Origin: Acidobacteriota bacterium
Lineage (GTDB): Bacteria > Acidobacteriota > Blastocatellia > Pyrinomonadales > Pyrinomonadaceae
Assembly (NCBI GenBank): GCA_016703965.1
Contig: JADJBB010000021.1
Coordinates: 186,001-250,000, forward strand
DNA: 64,000 nucleotides
Direction: 5' to 3'
Below are positions 53,197 through 61,544 of the stretch, in pieces. Numbering within the stretch: the stretch's first letter is position 1; the number at the start of each line of letters is the position of its first letter. A program made the position numbers and the translations under genes. Below the pieces are notes generated by a model that had not been told where the DNA came from, did not search any database, and saw only the letters and a program-made list of their open reading frames with translations.

Positions 53197-54828
53197 TTAG
53201 TTTGTGATCGTGAACTTGCCCTTGTTCTCAATGACCTGTCCGCCGACACGGTCTTTGATCAAGACCTTGAGCTCATAATCGCCAAGCGGCATAAGCGTAG
53301 TCGGTAGCAATCTGGCAAGAGTCAACCGTTGTCCGGAATCGCTCAAACCGCCCCAGTCCTCAGGCTGCTTTAATAATTCCTTGCCATCTTTGGAAAGAAT
53401 GTAGGTAACATCCACCGCCGGACGAAGTGTGGTCTGGTCGATGCCTGCATTGTAAACCTGCATGTAGAGCCCGACTTCCTGGCCCTGCTTGTAAACTCCC
53501 GACAAATTCGGGATCACTTTTGCGTTACCGATCACGAATGACGAACCGATGTCGCGGTCAGTTGTCGCTCGCAGTTTGGAGGCCATTATCAGCGAAGATG
53601 TTGAGAGCTTCTTCTCATCGTACCGCGGTACAACAAAACCGAGATTTTGGATCCCCTTGTTTCCCGATTTAACATCACGGACCACAACGTCAACCTTGTA
53701 TGTGCCTGGGGTAAGAGCGATCGCTTTCTGATAGACCGATTTTCGGTCTCTTGCGTCATTTAGCTCTTCAGCCGTTGCAGTTGCTGAAACAGAATCTTCA
53801 AAAATGCCCGAACGCTTGCCAGAGACGGCGGTAATGCGTCCAAAGATGTTCATCGTCGCCTGCTTCAATCCGCCGACTTCATCAAAGGTCAATTCCTTGT
53901 TGCCCGCCTGCACGGTAAATGCCGTGATCACGCGGTCGTCGGACTGACGGAAGAAATCGACGCGAAGGTCGAAATCGAGCGGATTGCTGTCAATAACGCC
54001 TGAGTCGCCGCCCGCGATACCCTGCAGGTCGCTGAACTTAACAGTCGGCGGACGCTGCAAATTTGCCTGGATCTCGAGCCGGCGAAACATCGTGTCCTGC
54101 TCACGTTGGTAATTCTGGTTGTAACCGTTATTACCGGTTATGCGATCAGCCTTATCCGAGAGTCCCAGCTGCTCCGATGTCGTGAGACCCGCGCCCGGAA
54201 CCATCTTCAGAGCATCCTTTTCACTCGCATCACGGGCCATGCGGTACTCGCCCGTTCCGGTTGGGTCGACAAACTCGATCTCCAGCCCATCACCGACCCC
54301 ATCGAGGTGACGGTAAAACCAGATCTCAAACGGGTATGTACTCGTCGATCCGCCGCCTTCCCAGCTTGGACGATCATAGGAACCGCCAGACGGATGCGAC
54401 TCGACGGAATCAGGCTTGCCATGCGCTATGTAAACGCGGCCGCGATCTGTCTTCCATCCCGGGATACCCGACGCGAAGTGCTGATTGGCATACGCGATAC
54501 GTTCGTAATACTCTTCACGGTATTCGTTTTCCTCGGTGTCCGGATTTGGATCCCGGCGGCGCCAGAAATTTTCAATGAAATTCTCGCGCTCTTCGTCTGT
54601 CGTTAGTGCCTTAAATGCCTTTTTTTCCTGATCCGTAATGATGTACGCGACGTCGTTATCCAGCCACTTCTTATAGACCTTGTTCGCCTCGGCCGTCACG
54701 TTGCGAGAGTTGCTCATCGGATCATTTGGATCTTTCTTCGCGGGCGGCTGAGCAATAACTGCAGTTATCCCCAAACCAGCGGCCACGAATGCCATCAAAA
54801 CTTTCCTAAATCCAAGTACTTTTGACAT
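53197..54828 (-). CDS. GWxTD domain protein
   Basis: A 543-residue exported protein with a signal peptide (LMAFVAAGLGITAVIAQPP). The N-terminal domain has the name-giving SGIPGWKTDRGRVYIAHGKP, preceded by FIENFWRRRDPNPDTEENEY, typical of Acidobacteriota and related phyla. The C-terminal half is β-rich. Function unknown. Confidence 0.9.
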   Translation of the reverse strand: MSKVLGFRKVLMAFVAAGLGITAVIAQPPAKKDPNDPMSNSRNVTAEANKVYKKWLDNDVAYIITDQEKKAFKALTTDEERENFIENFWRRRDPNPDTEENEYREEYYERIAYANQHFASGIPGWKTDRGRVYIAHGKPDSVESHPSGGSYDRPSWEGGGSTSTYPFEIWFYRHLDGVGDGLEIEFVDPTGTGEYRMARDASEKDALKMVPGAGLTTSEQLGLSDKADRITGNNGYNQNYQREQDTMFRRLEIQANLQRPPTVKFSDLQGIAGGDSGVIDSNPLDFDLRVDFFRQSDDRVITAFTVQAGNKELTFDEVGGLKQATMNIFGRITAVSGKRSGIFEDSVSATATAEELNDARDRKSVYQKAIALTPGTYKVDVVVRDVKSGNKGIQNLGFVVPRYDEKKLSTSSLIMASKLRATTDRDIGSSFVIGNAKVIPNLSGVYKQGQEVGLYMQVYNAGIDQTTLRPAVDVTYILSKDGKELLKQPEDWGGLSDSGQRLTLARLLPTTLMPLGDYELKVLIKDRVGGQVIENKGKFTITN

Positions 54829-54956
54829 AGCGGTAAAACTCCGGAAGAAATCAACCGTTTGAACAAGTATGATTCCTAATAACCTTTTATCTAAAAGATT
54901 CTAGACACTTCTGTCTAACTATTCAAGATGCAAAAAGGAAGGTAAATGGTTGCATC

Positions 54957-56018
54957 CTAAGCCTTCTCAGCCTCAGCATCGGTTCGCCTTTTTCTATTGA
55001 AAAACCAAGCGATAAATACCGACACAACATATAGTCCCATCATCGGTGCTGCAAACAACATCATGTTGACAACGTCGGCCGTTGGAGAAACTACTGCTGC
55101 TACGATCAAAATGATAATGAGCGATATTTTCCAGCTGCGGATCAGCATTCCGGCGGAAACGATCCCGATCCGAGCCAAAACATACGTGATGGCCGGCATC
55201 TGAAAGATCAATCCCATCGCAAGCATAATGATCGTGATGAAATCCAGATACTCCGTCGCACGAAGCTGCAGCTGAAACTCGCCGTCGCCGTAATTGAGCA
55301 GAAAAGCGACCGCCGGAGGGAATAGTATATAGTAGGCAAATGCCGCTCCGATAACGAACGAAACTGTTGAGAGCCCAACAAATGGCGTCACATATCGCCG
55401 TTCATGCTTATAAAGTGCGGGTGAGATAAATCCCCAAACCTGCCAGAGCAAAAGCGGCAGAGCGAGGGCAATTGCAGCATAAAGCGAAACCGTGACGATC
55501 AGAGTGAACTGCTCGGTCGTTGTCGTTACCGTCATTCTCTCATCTTGATTTGGCAAGACTTTATCGAGGGGAACCGGGAGCCTGACCCCCTCGGGCACGA
55601 TCGCATTGTTGGTAATGATCTTCTCGGTCGTAAAGAGGCCCAACTTACCATCCGTATCTGTCACGGCTTTTGCATTAACCGATGTTCCGGCTCTAAGCAG
55701 TGCCCCGCCAAGCGTTGTATCCTTGTCCAGCGTAAATCTGCCGCTGTCTCCCTCTTTCATCTCGCTGATAGCGAGTATTTTCTCGTCGCCGGTCAGTCCG
55801 CCGATCGGCCATTGCCGCCTTTCGGCCTTGGACAAAGCCTGCCGCACTGGGATCGACAGAAAGTTATAGATCGTTTGACCGAAATAAAAACAAACAAGAA
55901 AAGAGACGATCAGGATAAGTACGGCTTTAACAAGGCGCTTACGAAGCTCGTCGAGATGTTCGAGAAACGACATCTGAGCGCCCGGTTCCAATTCCTGACC
56001 TGATTCGATTTGATCCAT
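54957..56018 (-). CDS. tatC: Sec-independent protein translocase TatC, with enlarged first periplasmic loop
   Basis: The core receptor of the twin-arginine pathway. Conserved start FLEHLDELRKRLVKAVLILI and later segments WGFISPALYKHERRYVTPFV, then AFLLNYGDGEFQLQLRATEY. The length is 353, about 100 more than usual TatC. Almost all of the excess is a hydrophilic insert between TM1 and TM2 (about residues 65-165). It lies 6 bases after tatA. At least two proteins in this window carry Tat signals. Confidence 0.93.
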   Translation of the reverse strand: MDQIESGQELEPGAQMSFLEHLDELRKRLVKAVLILIVSFLVCFYFGQTIYNFLSIPVRQALSKAERRQWPIGGLTGDEKILAISEMKEGDSGRFTLDKDTTLGGALLRAGTSVNAKAVTDTDGKLGLFTTEKIITNNAIVPEGVRLPVPLDKVLPNQDERMTVTTTTEQFTLIVTVSLYAAIALALPLLLWQVWGFISPALYKHERRYVTPFVGLSTVSFVIGAAFAYYILFPPAVAFLLNYGDGEFQLQLRATEYLDFITIIMLAMGLIFQMPAITYVLARIGIVSAGMLIRSWKISLIIILIVAAVVSPTADVVNMMLFAAPMMGLYVVSVFIAWFFNRKRRTDAEAEKA

Positions 56019-56024
56019 TGATGT

Positions 56025-56435
56025 CTAGAGCCAGTTCTTCTTATCGCTCGCAGGTGAGTTTTCGATGAGTACTTCGGCAGGTTTTGGAGTTTCGCTGGAT
56101 TCGATCATGTGTTTGAAAGCTTCCGGATCAGCCGCCCGGATCGCCGGGGCGTCAGGAATGACAGTGGTCGTTTCCGGTGTCGCTCCGGACTCATCCCGAG
56201 CTACGGCCTCCGCATCCAGGCTGCCAAGGCTGAAAGCTTTAGCCTCTTCCTCAAAGTTAACTTCTTTTTCCCACGTCTGCTTGAATTCGTTTGCAGTACC
56301 GCGAAACTCAGCCATGATCTTCCCTGCTTTCTTTGCAAGTTCTGGTAATTTTCTCGGGCCGAGGAAGATAAGCGCAACGATACCTACAAGTATCAATTCG
56401 GAGGTACCAATAGATTCGAAGATGAACAAAAACAC
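56025..56435 (-). CDS. tatA: Twin-arginine translocase TatA/TatB family protein
   Basis: A 136-residue protein with the typical IGTSELILVGIVALIFLGPR membrane helix and KLPELAKKAGKIMAEFRG amphipathic helix, then a long acidic tail. The F-G-P hinge here is FLGPR. The length and tail are closer to TatB than TatA, but a single-gene system may use it for both. A GTG start overlaps the selD end region, with GAGG as ribosome site. Confidence 0.88.
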   Translation of the reverse strand: MFLFIFESIGTSELILVGIVALIFLGPRKLPELAKKAGKIMAEFRGTANEFKQTWEKEVNFEEEAKAFSLGSLDAEAVARDESGATPETTTVIPDAPAIRAADPEAFKHMIESSETPKPAEVLIENSPASDKKNWL

Positions 56436-57455
56436 TTAACTTACCTCGATGCAATAATTACTGCCCGCCGCGACGCTGCCGATGATGACCGCACCATCGA
56501 CATCTTGCAAGAACTTCGCGGCGTTCGATTCCGACAGGCTGATGAGCAGGCCGCCCGCCGTCTGCGGGTCAAACAGGGCGCTCTGCATTTCGCCCGAAAC
56601 GCTTTCCTTTATTCTAACGGTTTCGCCAACATAAACGCGATTGTTCTTATCACCTCGCGTCAACATTCCCTGTGAAATAAGCTCTAAAACGTCAGGCAGC
56701 AGCGGAACTGCTTTAGAATCAATATTTAACGTCACGTTGCTGCCCTTTGCCATCTCAAACGCATGGCCGATCAATCCAAAGCCGGTGACATCCGTGCAGG
56801 CGTTCGCACCGACCAACTGCATTACTTTAGACGCGTGTGCAGCCGAAGTGGTCATTGCCGCGATCGCCGCGGCTTCTGTTTCAGGGCTCGCCTTTCCGCG
56901 TTTAACTGCTGTATTGATCGCGCCGGTTCCTATGGGTTTGGTCAGGATCAACACATCCCCCGGTTTTGCCCCCGCATTTGTAACGACCTTATCAGGATGT
57001 ATGATCCCTGTGACGGCATACCCGAACTTCATTTCCTTGTCATCAACCGAATGCCCGCCGAGGATCACGACCCCAGCCTCGGTCATCGCGGCCTGCCCGC
57101 CTTTCAGTATCTCACCGAGGATATCCCAATCACCTTTTTGCGGATAACAGACGATCGAAAGAGCCGATATGGGAGTCCCGCCCATCGCGTAAACGTCGTT
57201 AAGCGAATTGACCGCCGCGACGCGCCCATAGATCTCAGGATCGTCCGCAACAGGAGTAAAGAAATCAAGGGTTTGAACAAGCGCGATCTCGTCCGAAAGG
57301 CGAAAAACTCCCGCGTCGTCGGAAGTATCGAAACCGACGATCACATTTTCGCTATTTTGTTTCGGAAGTTTGCTCAAAACTTGAGCAAGGTCGCCGGGGG
57401 CGAGTTTGGCCACTCAACCGGCGCAATCGACCATTTCCGTCAAACGCTTCTGCAT
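56436..57455 (-). CDS. selD: Selenide, water dikinase SelD, selenocysteine-containing
   Basis: Makes selenophosphate from selenide and ATP. The ATG at 57455 follows AGGAG. The protein begins MQKRLTEMVDCAG, then an in-frame TGA at 57414-57416, then VAKLAPGDLAQVL. This matches the SelD catalytic motif with Sec in place of Cys and the essential Lys three residues later. The rest has FDTSDDAGVF and TPISALSIVCYPQKGDW, the ATP-binding AIRS domains. Treating TGA as stop would leave an enzyme without its catalytic residue. It is coupled to parB upstream (14-base gap) and tatA downstream. Confidence 0.85.
57370..57388 (-). promoter_or_regulatory. Candidate SECIS hairpin downstream of the SelD UGA
   Basis: On the reverse strand TTGCTCAA GTT TTGAGCAA forms an 8-bp perfect stem with a GU-containing apical loop, starting 25 bases after the in-frame UGA. 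This is within the range for bacterial SECIS elements. SelB contact is inferred. Confidence 0.55.
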
Positions 57456-57469
57456 TCCCGTAACTCCTT

Positions 57470-58336
57470 TTATTTCTTTAAGATAACCGAAAAAATACGA
57501 TCAAGATCGTCGAGGCTGTAGTACTCGATCTCTATCTTTCCCCCGATACCCTTCCTGCCTTCGTGGATCTTCACATTCGTATTCAACGTACGCATGAGCT
57601 TCGTCTCAGCCGCCTTCACATTCGGGTCAACAACCCGTTCAGGTTTCGCCGAATTGTCGTCAGGCAGGTCGCCCTTCTTGATACGCCGCAGAGCCTTTTC
57701 TGTCTCACGAACCGACCAGTTGTGCTCAATCGCAGCCATCGCCGCGACCTTCTGTATCTTTGCGTCGTCCGTGCCGAGCAGTGCTCTCCCGTGGGCAGAA
57801 GTCAGCCCGCCTTCTTCGATCAGCCTCTGTATCTCTTCCGGAAGCCGTAGAAGCCGCATACTGGCAGCCACCGAGGACCTTTCTTTACCGATCCGGTCAG
57901 CTACCTGTTCCTGCGTAAGTCCAATGGTATCAATAAGTTTACGGTATGCACGAGCTTCTTCGAGCGGGTTTAGCTCATGTCTCTGAATATTCTCGATCAG
58001 AGCGATCTCGAGCAGCTTTTCGTCTGATACTTCCTTTACAATAGCCGGTATGCGCCGCAATTCGGCTCGCTGCGATGCCCTCCAACGCCGTTCACCCGCA
58101 ACGATCTGATATCGAGTGCCAAATTTACGGACAACGATCGGCTGGATCACGCCATTCGCCCGGATCGATTTGGTCAGTTCCTCAAGGTTCGCCTCCGCAA
58201 AACGCGTACGCGGTTGCTCCGGATTAGGCTCGATCAGATCTATGTCGATCTCATATGACGGAGCCTCACCAGCAGGCGTCGGTTGTTCGTCTCCCAGCAG
58301 TGCACTCAAACCTCGTCCCAGTGTTTGTCTAGCCAT
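57470..58336 (-). CDS. parB: Chromosome partitioning protein ParB
   Basis: A 288-residue CTPase that spreads from parS. The N-terminal CTP-binding domain has EPNPEQPRTRF and IVAGERRWRASQRAELR. The DNA-binding HTH is LTQEQVADRIGKERSSVAAS, then MRLLRLPEEIQRL. The C-terminus is the dimerisation segment. It overlaps parA by 8 bases and precedes selD. Its natural sites are not the canonical sequence, since none was seen in this window (see the palindromes at 59152-59546). Confidence 0.96.
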   Translation of the reverse strand: MARQTLGRGLSALLGDEQPTPAGEAPSYEIDIDLIEPNPEQPRTRFAEANLEELTKSIRANGVIQPIVVRKFGTRYQIVAGERRWRASQRAELRRIPAIVKEVSDEKLLEIALIENIQRHELNPLEEARAYRKLIDTIGLTQEQVADRIGKERSSVAASMRLLRLPEEIQRLIEEGGLTSAHGRALLGTDDAKIQKVAAMAAIEHNWSVRETEKALRRIKKGDLPDDNSAKPERVVDPNVKAAETKLMRTLNTNVKIHEGRKGIGGKIEIEYYSLDDLDRIFSVILKK

Positions 58337-59090
58337 TCTTTATTATCTCCTTGGCGAGTTGGACATAACTCTCAGCACCGCGCGAACGCGGATCATACAA
58401 TAATATTGGTTTGCCAAAGCTCGGAGCCTCGGCAAGACGCACATTTCGCGGTATCACCGTTTCGAGCACTTGGCTGCCGTAGAAATCCCGCAGATCCTTG
58501 GCAACTGCGGACGAGAGATTGGTCCGCTCGTCAAACATCGTAAGCAGCAGGCCCTCGATCGCTAGCTTTGGATTCAATTCACGTCGTAGCCGGGCAAGTG
58601 TGTCAAAAAGCTCGGTCACACCCTCAAGTGCGTAATACTCGCATTGAATAGGAACCAATAACGAATCGGCAGCCGTCAGGCCATTCACGGTCAATATTCC
58701 TAGCGACGGCGGACAATCGATCAGTACGTAATGAAAATAATCACGAACCTGGGCCAGAGCCTCTCGCAGCGCGTAGTTTCTATTTGCCCGTTCTACGAGT
58801 TCTATCTCAGCCCCGGCAAGATTCTTATCTGCCGGGAGAACCCAAAGAGTGTCGATCTCGGTCGGAAGAACCATTTCGCGAGGCGAATCGCCAGAAACCA
58901 GTGCATTATATAAGGTTTTCCTGCCCGCAACGCGCGGGACACCAGCACCAGAGGTCGCGTTGGCTTGCGGATCAGCATCCACAAGCAACACTTTTTTGCC
59001 TTCAGCTGCCAACGCCGCTGACAGATTCACGGCAGTAGTTGTCTTGCCAACACCGCCTTTTTGATTTGCTATCGCTATTACTTTGCCCAT
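58329..59090 (-). CDS. parA: Chromosome partitioning ATPase ParA
   Basis: A 253-residue deviant Walker A ATPase. IANQKGGVGKTTTAVNLSAA (with the signature lysine), VLLVDADPQANATSGAG, and YVLIDCPPSLGILTVNGL are the ATP site. It binds DNA nonspecifically and is regulated by ParB. The run mnmE, mnmG, parA, parB is characteristic of the origin region in many bacteria. Confidence 0.96.
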   Translation of the reverse strand: MGKVIAIANQKGGVGKTTTAVNLSAALAAEGKKVLLVDADPQANATSGAGVPRVAGRKTLYNALVSGDSPREMVLPTEIDTLWVLPADKNLAGAEIELVERANRNYALREALAQVRDYFHYVLIDCPPSLGILTVNGLTAADSLLVPIQCEYYALEGVTELFDTLARLRRELNPKLAIEGLLLTMFDERTNLSSAVAKDLRDFYGSQVLETVIPRNVRLAEAPSFGKPILLYDPRSRGAESYVQLAKEIIKNG

Positions 59091-59151
59091 TTTAAGACGA
59101 GATCTTCAATTGATTAAGTTAGCACACCGCGAACTCATTCCCTAAATCGAG

Positions 59152-59177
59152 AAAAGTGTGAATCGATTCACACTTTT
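59152..59177. promoter_or_regulatory. Palindromic site 1, candidate non-canonical parS
   Basis: A perfect 26-base palindrome with core GTGTGAATCGATTCACAC and flanking AAAA/TTTT, 62 bases before parA. The absence of a loop argues against a hairpin terminator and for a protein-binding site. Confidence 0.65.
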
Positions 59178-59194
59178 TGAGTTTTTTTCCCGGA

Positions 59195-59212
59195 ATGTGA
59201 ATCGATTCACAT
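59195..59212. promoter_or_regulatory. Palindromic site 2
   Basis: ATGTGAATCGATTCACAT, a shorter 18-base version differing at the outermost position of the core. Centre 39 bases from site 1. Confidence 0.6.
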
Positions 59213-59250
59213 ATACAAGCCAATTTCTCGAACGGGAGGCGGACTCGATT

Positions 59251-59278
59251 TGAAAGTGTGAATCGATTCACACTTTCA
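59251..59278. promoter_or_regulatory. Palindromic site 3
   Basis: The longest copy, a perfect 28-base palindrome starting TGAAAGTGTGAATC and ending with its complement. Centre 61 bases from site 2. Confidence 0.65.
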
Positions 59279-59342
59279 GCAACAAGATTGGTAAAGGTAT
59301 CATTGTCGCTTGCACGTTTGACCTATCTCGAATTCGCATTCG

Positions 59343-59396
59343 ACCAATCAGGCGGTTTTATGGCGACAAAAGGCAGGAAACTTCGACCAATTAAGG
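59343..59396. other. Intergenic element shared with 11516-11606
   Basis: ACCAATCAGGCGGTTT (59343-59358) matches 11547-11562 exactly, followed by a GCGACA spacer and ACCAATTAAGGTA. It sits among the palindromes between parA and mnmG. Function unknown. Confidence 0.4.
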
Positions 59397-59426
59397 TAAA
59401 TAGCCCGTAAATACGCGATTTGGCCC

Positions 59427-59450
59427 AAAGTGTGAATCGATTCACACTTT
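59427..59450. promoter_or_regulatory. Palindromic site 4
   Basis: A 24-base perfect palindrome with core GTGTGAATCGATTCACAC and AAA/TTT flanks. Confidence 0.65.
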
Positions 59451-59522
59451 TTATAGCGGCGAGTAAATATTACCGCAAAATTCTCCCCCAAAATTGAAGA
59501 TGGTTAGGATGGACGAAAGAAG

Positions 59523-59546
59523 AAAGTGTGAATCGATTCACACTTT
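59523..59546. promoter_or_regulatory. Palindromic site 5
   Basis: A 24-base perfect palindrome, same core, ending 10 bases after the mnmG stop. Confidence 0.65.
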
Positions 59547-59555
59547 TAAGAGATA

Positions 59556-61445
59556 TTAGTTTTGACTTGTCCGATTAGCCGTGTTCGCGGTCAGATGAAC
59601 GAGAACAGATGAAACTGCTGCTGGCGTCAAACCAGCAATACTACGAACCTGGGCGAAGTTCTGGGGCCTGGCTCGTTCGAGCCGCTCCACCATTTCCGCC
59701 GAAAGCCCGCCGATCGTTGCAAACTGGAAGTGTTCAGGCACTTTGAGAGTGTCGTGGTGGTTTACTCTTTCGGTAGCGATCTTTTGCTTAGCTATGTAGC
59801 CGCTGTACAAAGAATCGGCCAAAGCGGTTTCCAGATCGGTCTCTTTTAGTTCTTCAGCAACATCCGGGGGAAGCAGGCGTTTGATAAGATCCGAATTTAC
59901 TCCCTGCCGCATAGCTAACTGAGAGAGCGTGATCGAATCACCCAGATCAACACCAAGCATCTGAGAAACACTAGCGTATTCAACCGACGAACGCTTGAAA
60001 CGCGTGTGATCGAGCAGACTTCGAAGATTTGCGATGCGGTCACGCTTTGAATTGAACCTTTCCCAGTCCATGTCACCCAAAAGCCCCGCTTCCCGGCCTT
60101 TCGGTGAGAGACGCTCATCGGCGTTGTCGTGCCGAAGTGTTAATCTCGCTTCCGCACGGGACGTAAAGAGCCTATAGGGCTCGTCAACCCCGTGGCGGAT
60201 GAGATCGTCTGTTAGAACGCCAATATATGCTTCATCGCGCCCTAAAATAAACGGTTTGCGGCCCTGAGTCGAGAACGCGGCGTTAATTCCCGCCATCAAG
60301 CCTTGGCATGCGGCCTCTTCGTAACCAGTCGTTCCGTTGATCTGTCCAGCAAGAAACAAGCCGTCCATACGGGTCGATTCCATCGTCGGCCGCATTTCAC
60401 GCGGGTCGACGAAATCATACTCGATGGCATAGCCTGGCCTGATTATTTGAACCTTTTCAAACCCCTCGACCATCCTCAGCAACTCAAGCTGCAAAGCCGA
60501 CGGAAGCGATGTGGAGAAGCCATTGAGGTACACCTCATTTGTGTCTCTTCCCTCGGGCTCGAGGAATAGTTGATGGCGGTTCTTATCGGCAAACTTTACG
60601 ACTTTGTCTTCAATAGACGGGCAATATCGGGGTCCAATGCCGGTGATCTTCCCTGAGTACAACGGCGATTGATGCAGATTATCGCGAATCGTCTGATGCA
60701 GTCGCTCACTTGTGTAACCGATGTAGCACTGTACCTGATCCTGCTCGATTCTCTCGGTGGCAAATGAAAATGCCACGGGCTTTTCGTCAGCCGGCTGCGG
60801 CTCGAAAGCATCCCAGTCGATGGTGCGTCCATCAAGCCGCGGCGGCGTTCCGGTTTTTAGGCGACCGACCGGAAAACCATGAGCTTTCAGGCTCTCGGCA
60901 AGCTCGATGGATGCAGGTTCACCCGCACGGCCAGCCGAAAAGGTTTTTCGCCCGGCATGGATCGTGCCGTTCAGAAATGTGCCGGTCGCGATGACAACTG
61001 ATTTGGCCGAAAAACGGCGGGAATCTTGCAGCTCTACGCCGACAACTCTTTTGTTCTCAATATTTAGGTCAATCACTACGCCTTGACGAAGGTGCAGATT
61101 CGGCGTTGATTCGAGTACCCGGCGCATCTCAGTTCGGTACAGGCTGCGGTCTGCCTGAGCACGCGGCGATTGGACAGCGGGCCCCCGCGAACGGTTCAAT
61201 AGTCGAAACTGAATTCCCGTCCGATCGATAACGCGGCCCATGATACCGCCCAGTGCATCGATCTCACGAACAACATGGCCTTTAGCAATACCGCCGACCG
61301 CAGGGTTACACGACATCTGTCCGATTAGATCTAGATTTATGGTGACCAGCGCCGTCTCGGCACCGAGACGCGCGGAGGCAGACGCCGCCTCGCAACCCGC
61401 GTGGCCAGCACCTATAACGATCACATCAAAACTTTCGTCAAACAT
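59556..61445 (-). CDS. mnmG: tRNA uridine-5-carboxymethylaminomethyl modification enzyme MnmG
   Basis: With MnmE it installs cmnm5 at U34 of certain tRNAs. A 629-residue FAD protein. It opens DVIVIGAGHAGCEAASASAR, then CNPAVGGIAKGHVVREIDAL, YCPSIEDKVVKFADKNRHQL, and INGTTGYEEAACQGLMAGIN. Length is normal. Confidence 0.97.
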   Translation of the reverse strand: MFDESFDVIVIGAGHAGCEAASASARLGAETALVTINLDLIGQMSCNPAVGGIAKGHVVREIDALGGIMGRVIDRTGIQFRLLNRSRGPAVQSPRAQADRSLYRTEMRRVLESTPNLHLRQGVVIDLNIENKRVVGVELQDSRRFSAKSVVIATGTFLNGTIHAGRKTFSAGRAGEPASIELAESLKAHGFPVGRLKTGTPPRLDGRTIDWDAFEPQPADEKPVAFSFATERIEQDQVQCYIGYTSERLHQTIRDNLHQSPLYSGKITGIGPRYCPSIEDKVVKFADKNRHQLFLEPEGRDTNEVYLNGFSTSLPSALQLELLRMVEGFEKVQIIRPGYAIEYDFVDPREMRPTMESTRMDGLFLAGQINGTTGYEEAACQGLMAGINAAFSTQGRKPFILGRDEAYIGVLTDDLIRHGVDEPYRLFTSRAEARLTLRHDNADERLSPKGREAGLLGDMDWERFNSKRDRIANLRSLLDHTRFKRSSVEYASVSQMLGVDLGDSITLSQLAMRQGVNSDLIKRLLPPDVAEELKETDLETALADSLYSGYIAKQKIATERVNHHDTLKVPEHFQFATIGGLSAEMVERLERARPQNFAQVRSIAGLTPAAVSSVLVHLTANTANRTSQN

Positions 61446-61544
61446 ACAAAATCAAGCCCCATTTGGGCAGCGAAACTCTTAACTATATTGAATTCGTCTG
61501 GTTTGCGCAACGAATAATTGCCAGGGTTGGTATCCTGCGGCTAT

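Noticed and set aside
57414..57416. TGA as a normal stop upstream of selD
   Set aside because: The residues on both sides continue the SelD catalytic motif in the same frame, and a good start and ribosome site lie before it.
59152..59546. Repeats as a CRISPR array
   Set aside because: Copies are perfect palindromes with irregular spacing (centres 39, 61, 174 and 96 bases apart), with no uniform spacers or cas genes.
59100..59555. This gap as the replication origin (oriC)
   Set aside because: No cluster of DnaA boxes (TTATCCACA-like) was seen here or next to recF/gyrB, and dnaA is not in the window.
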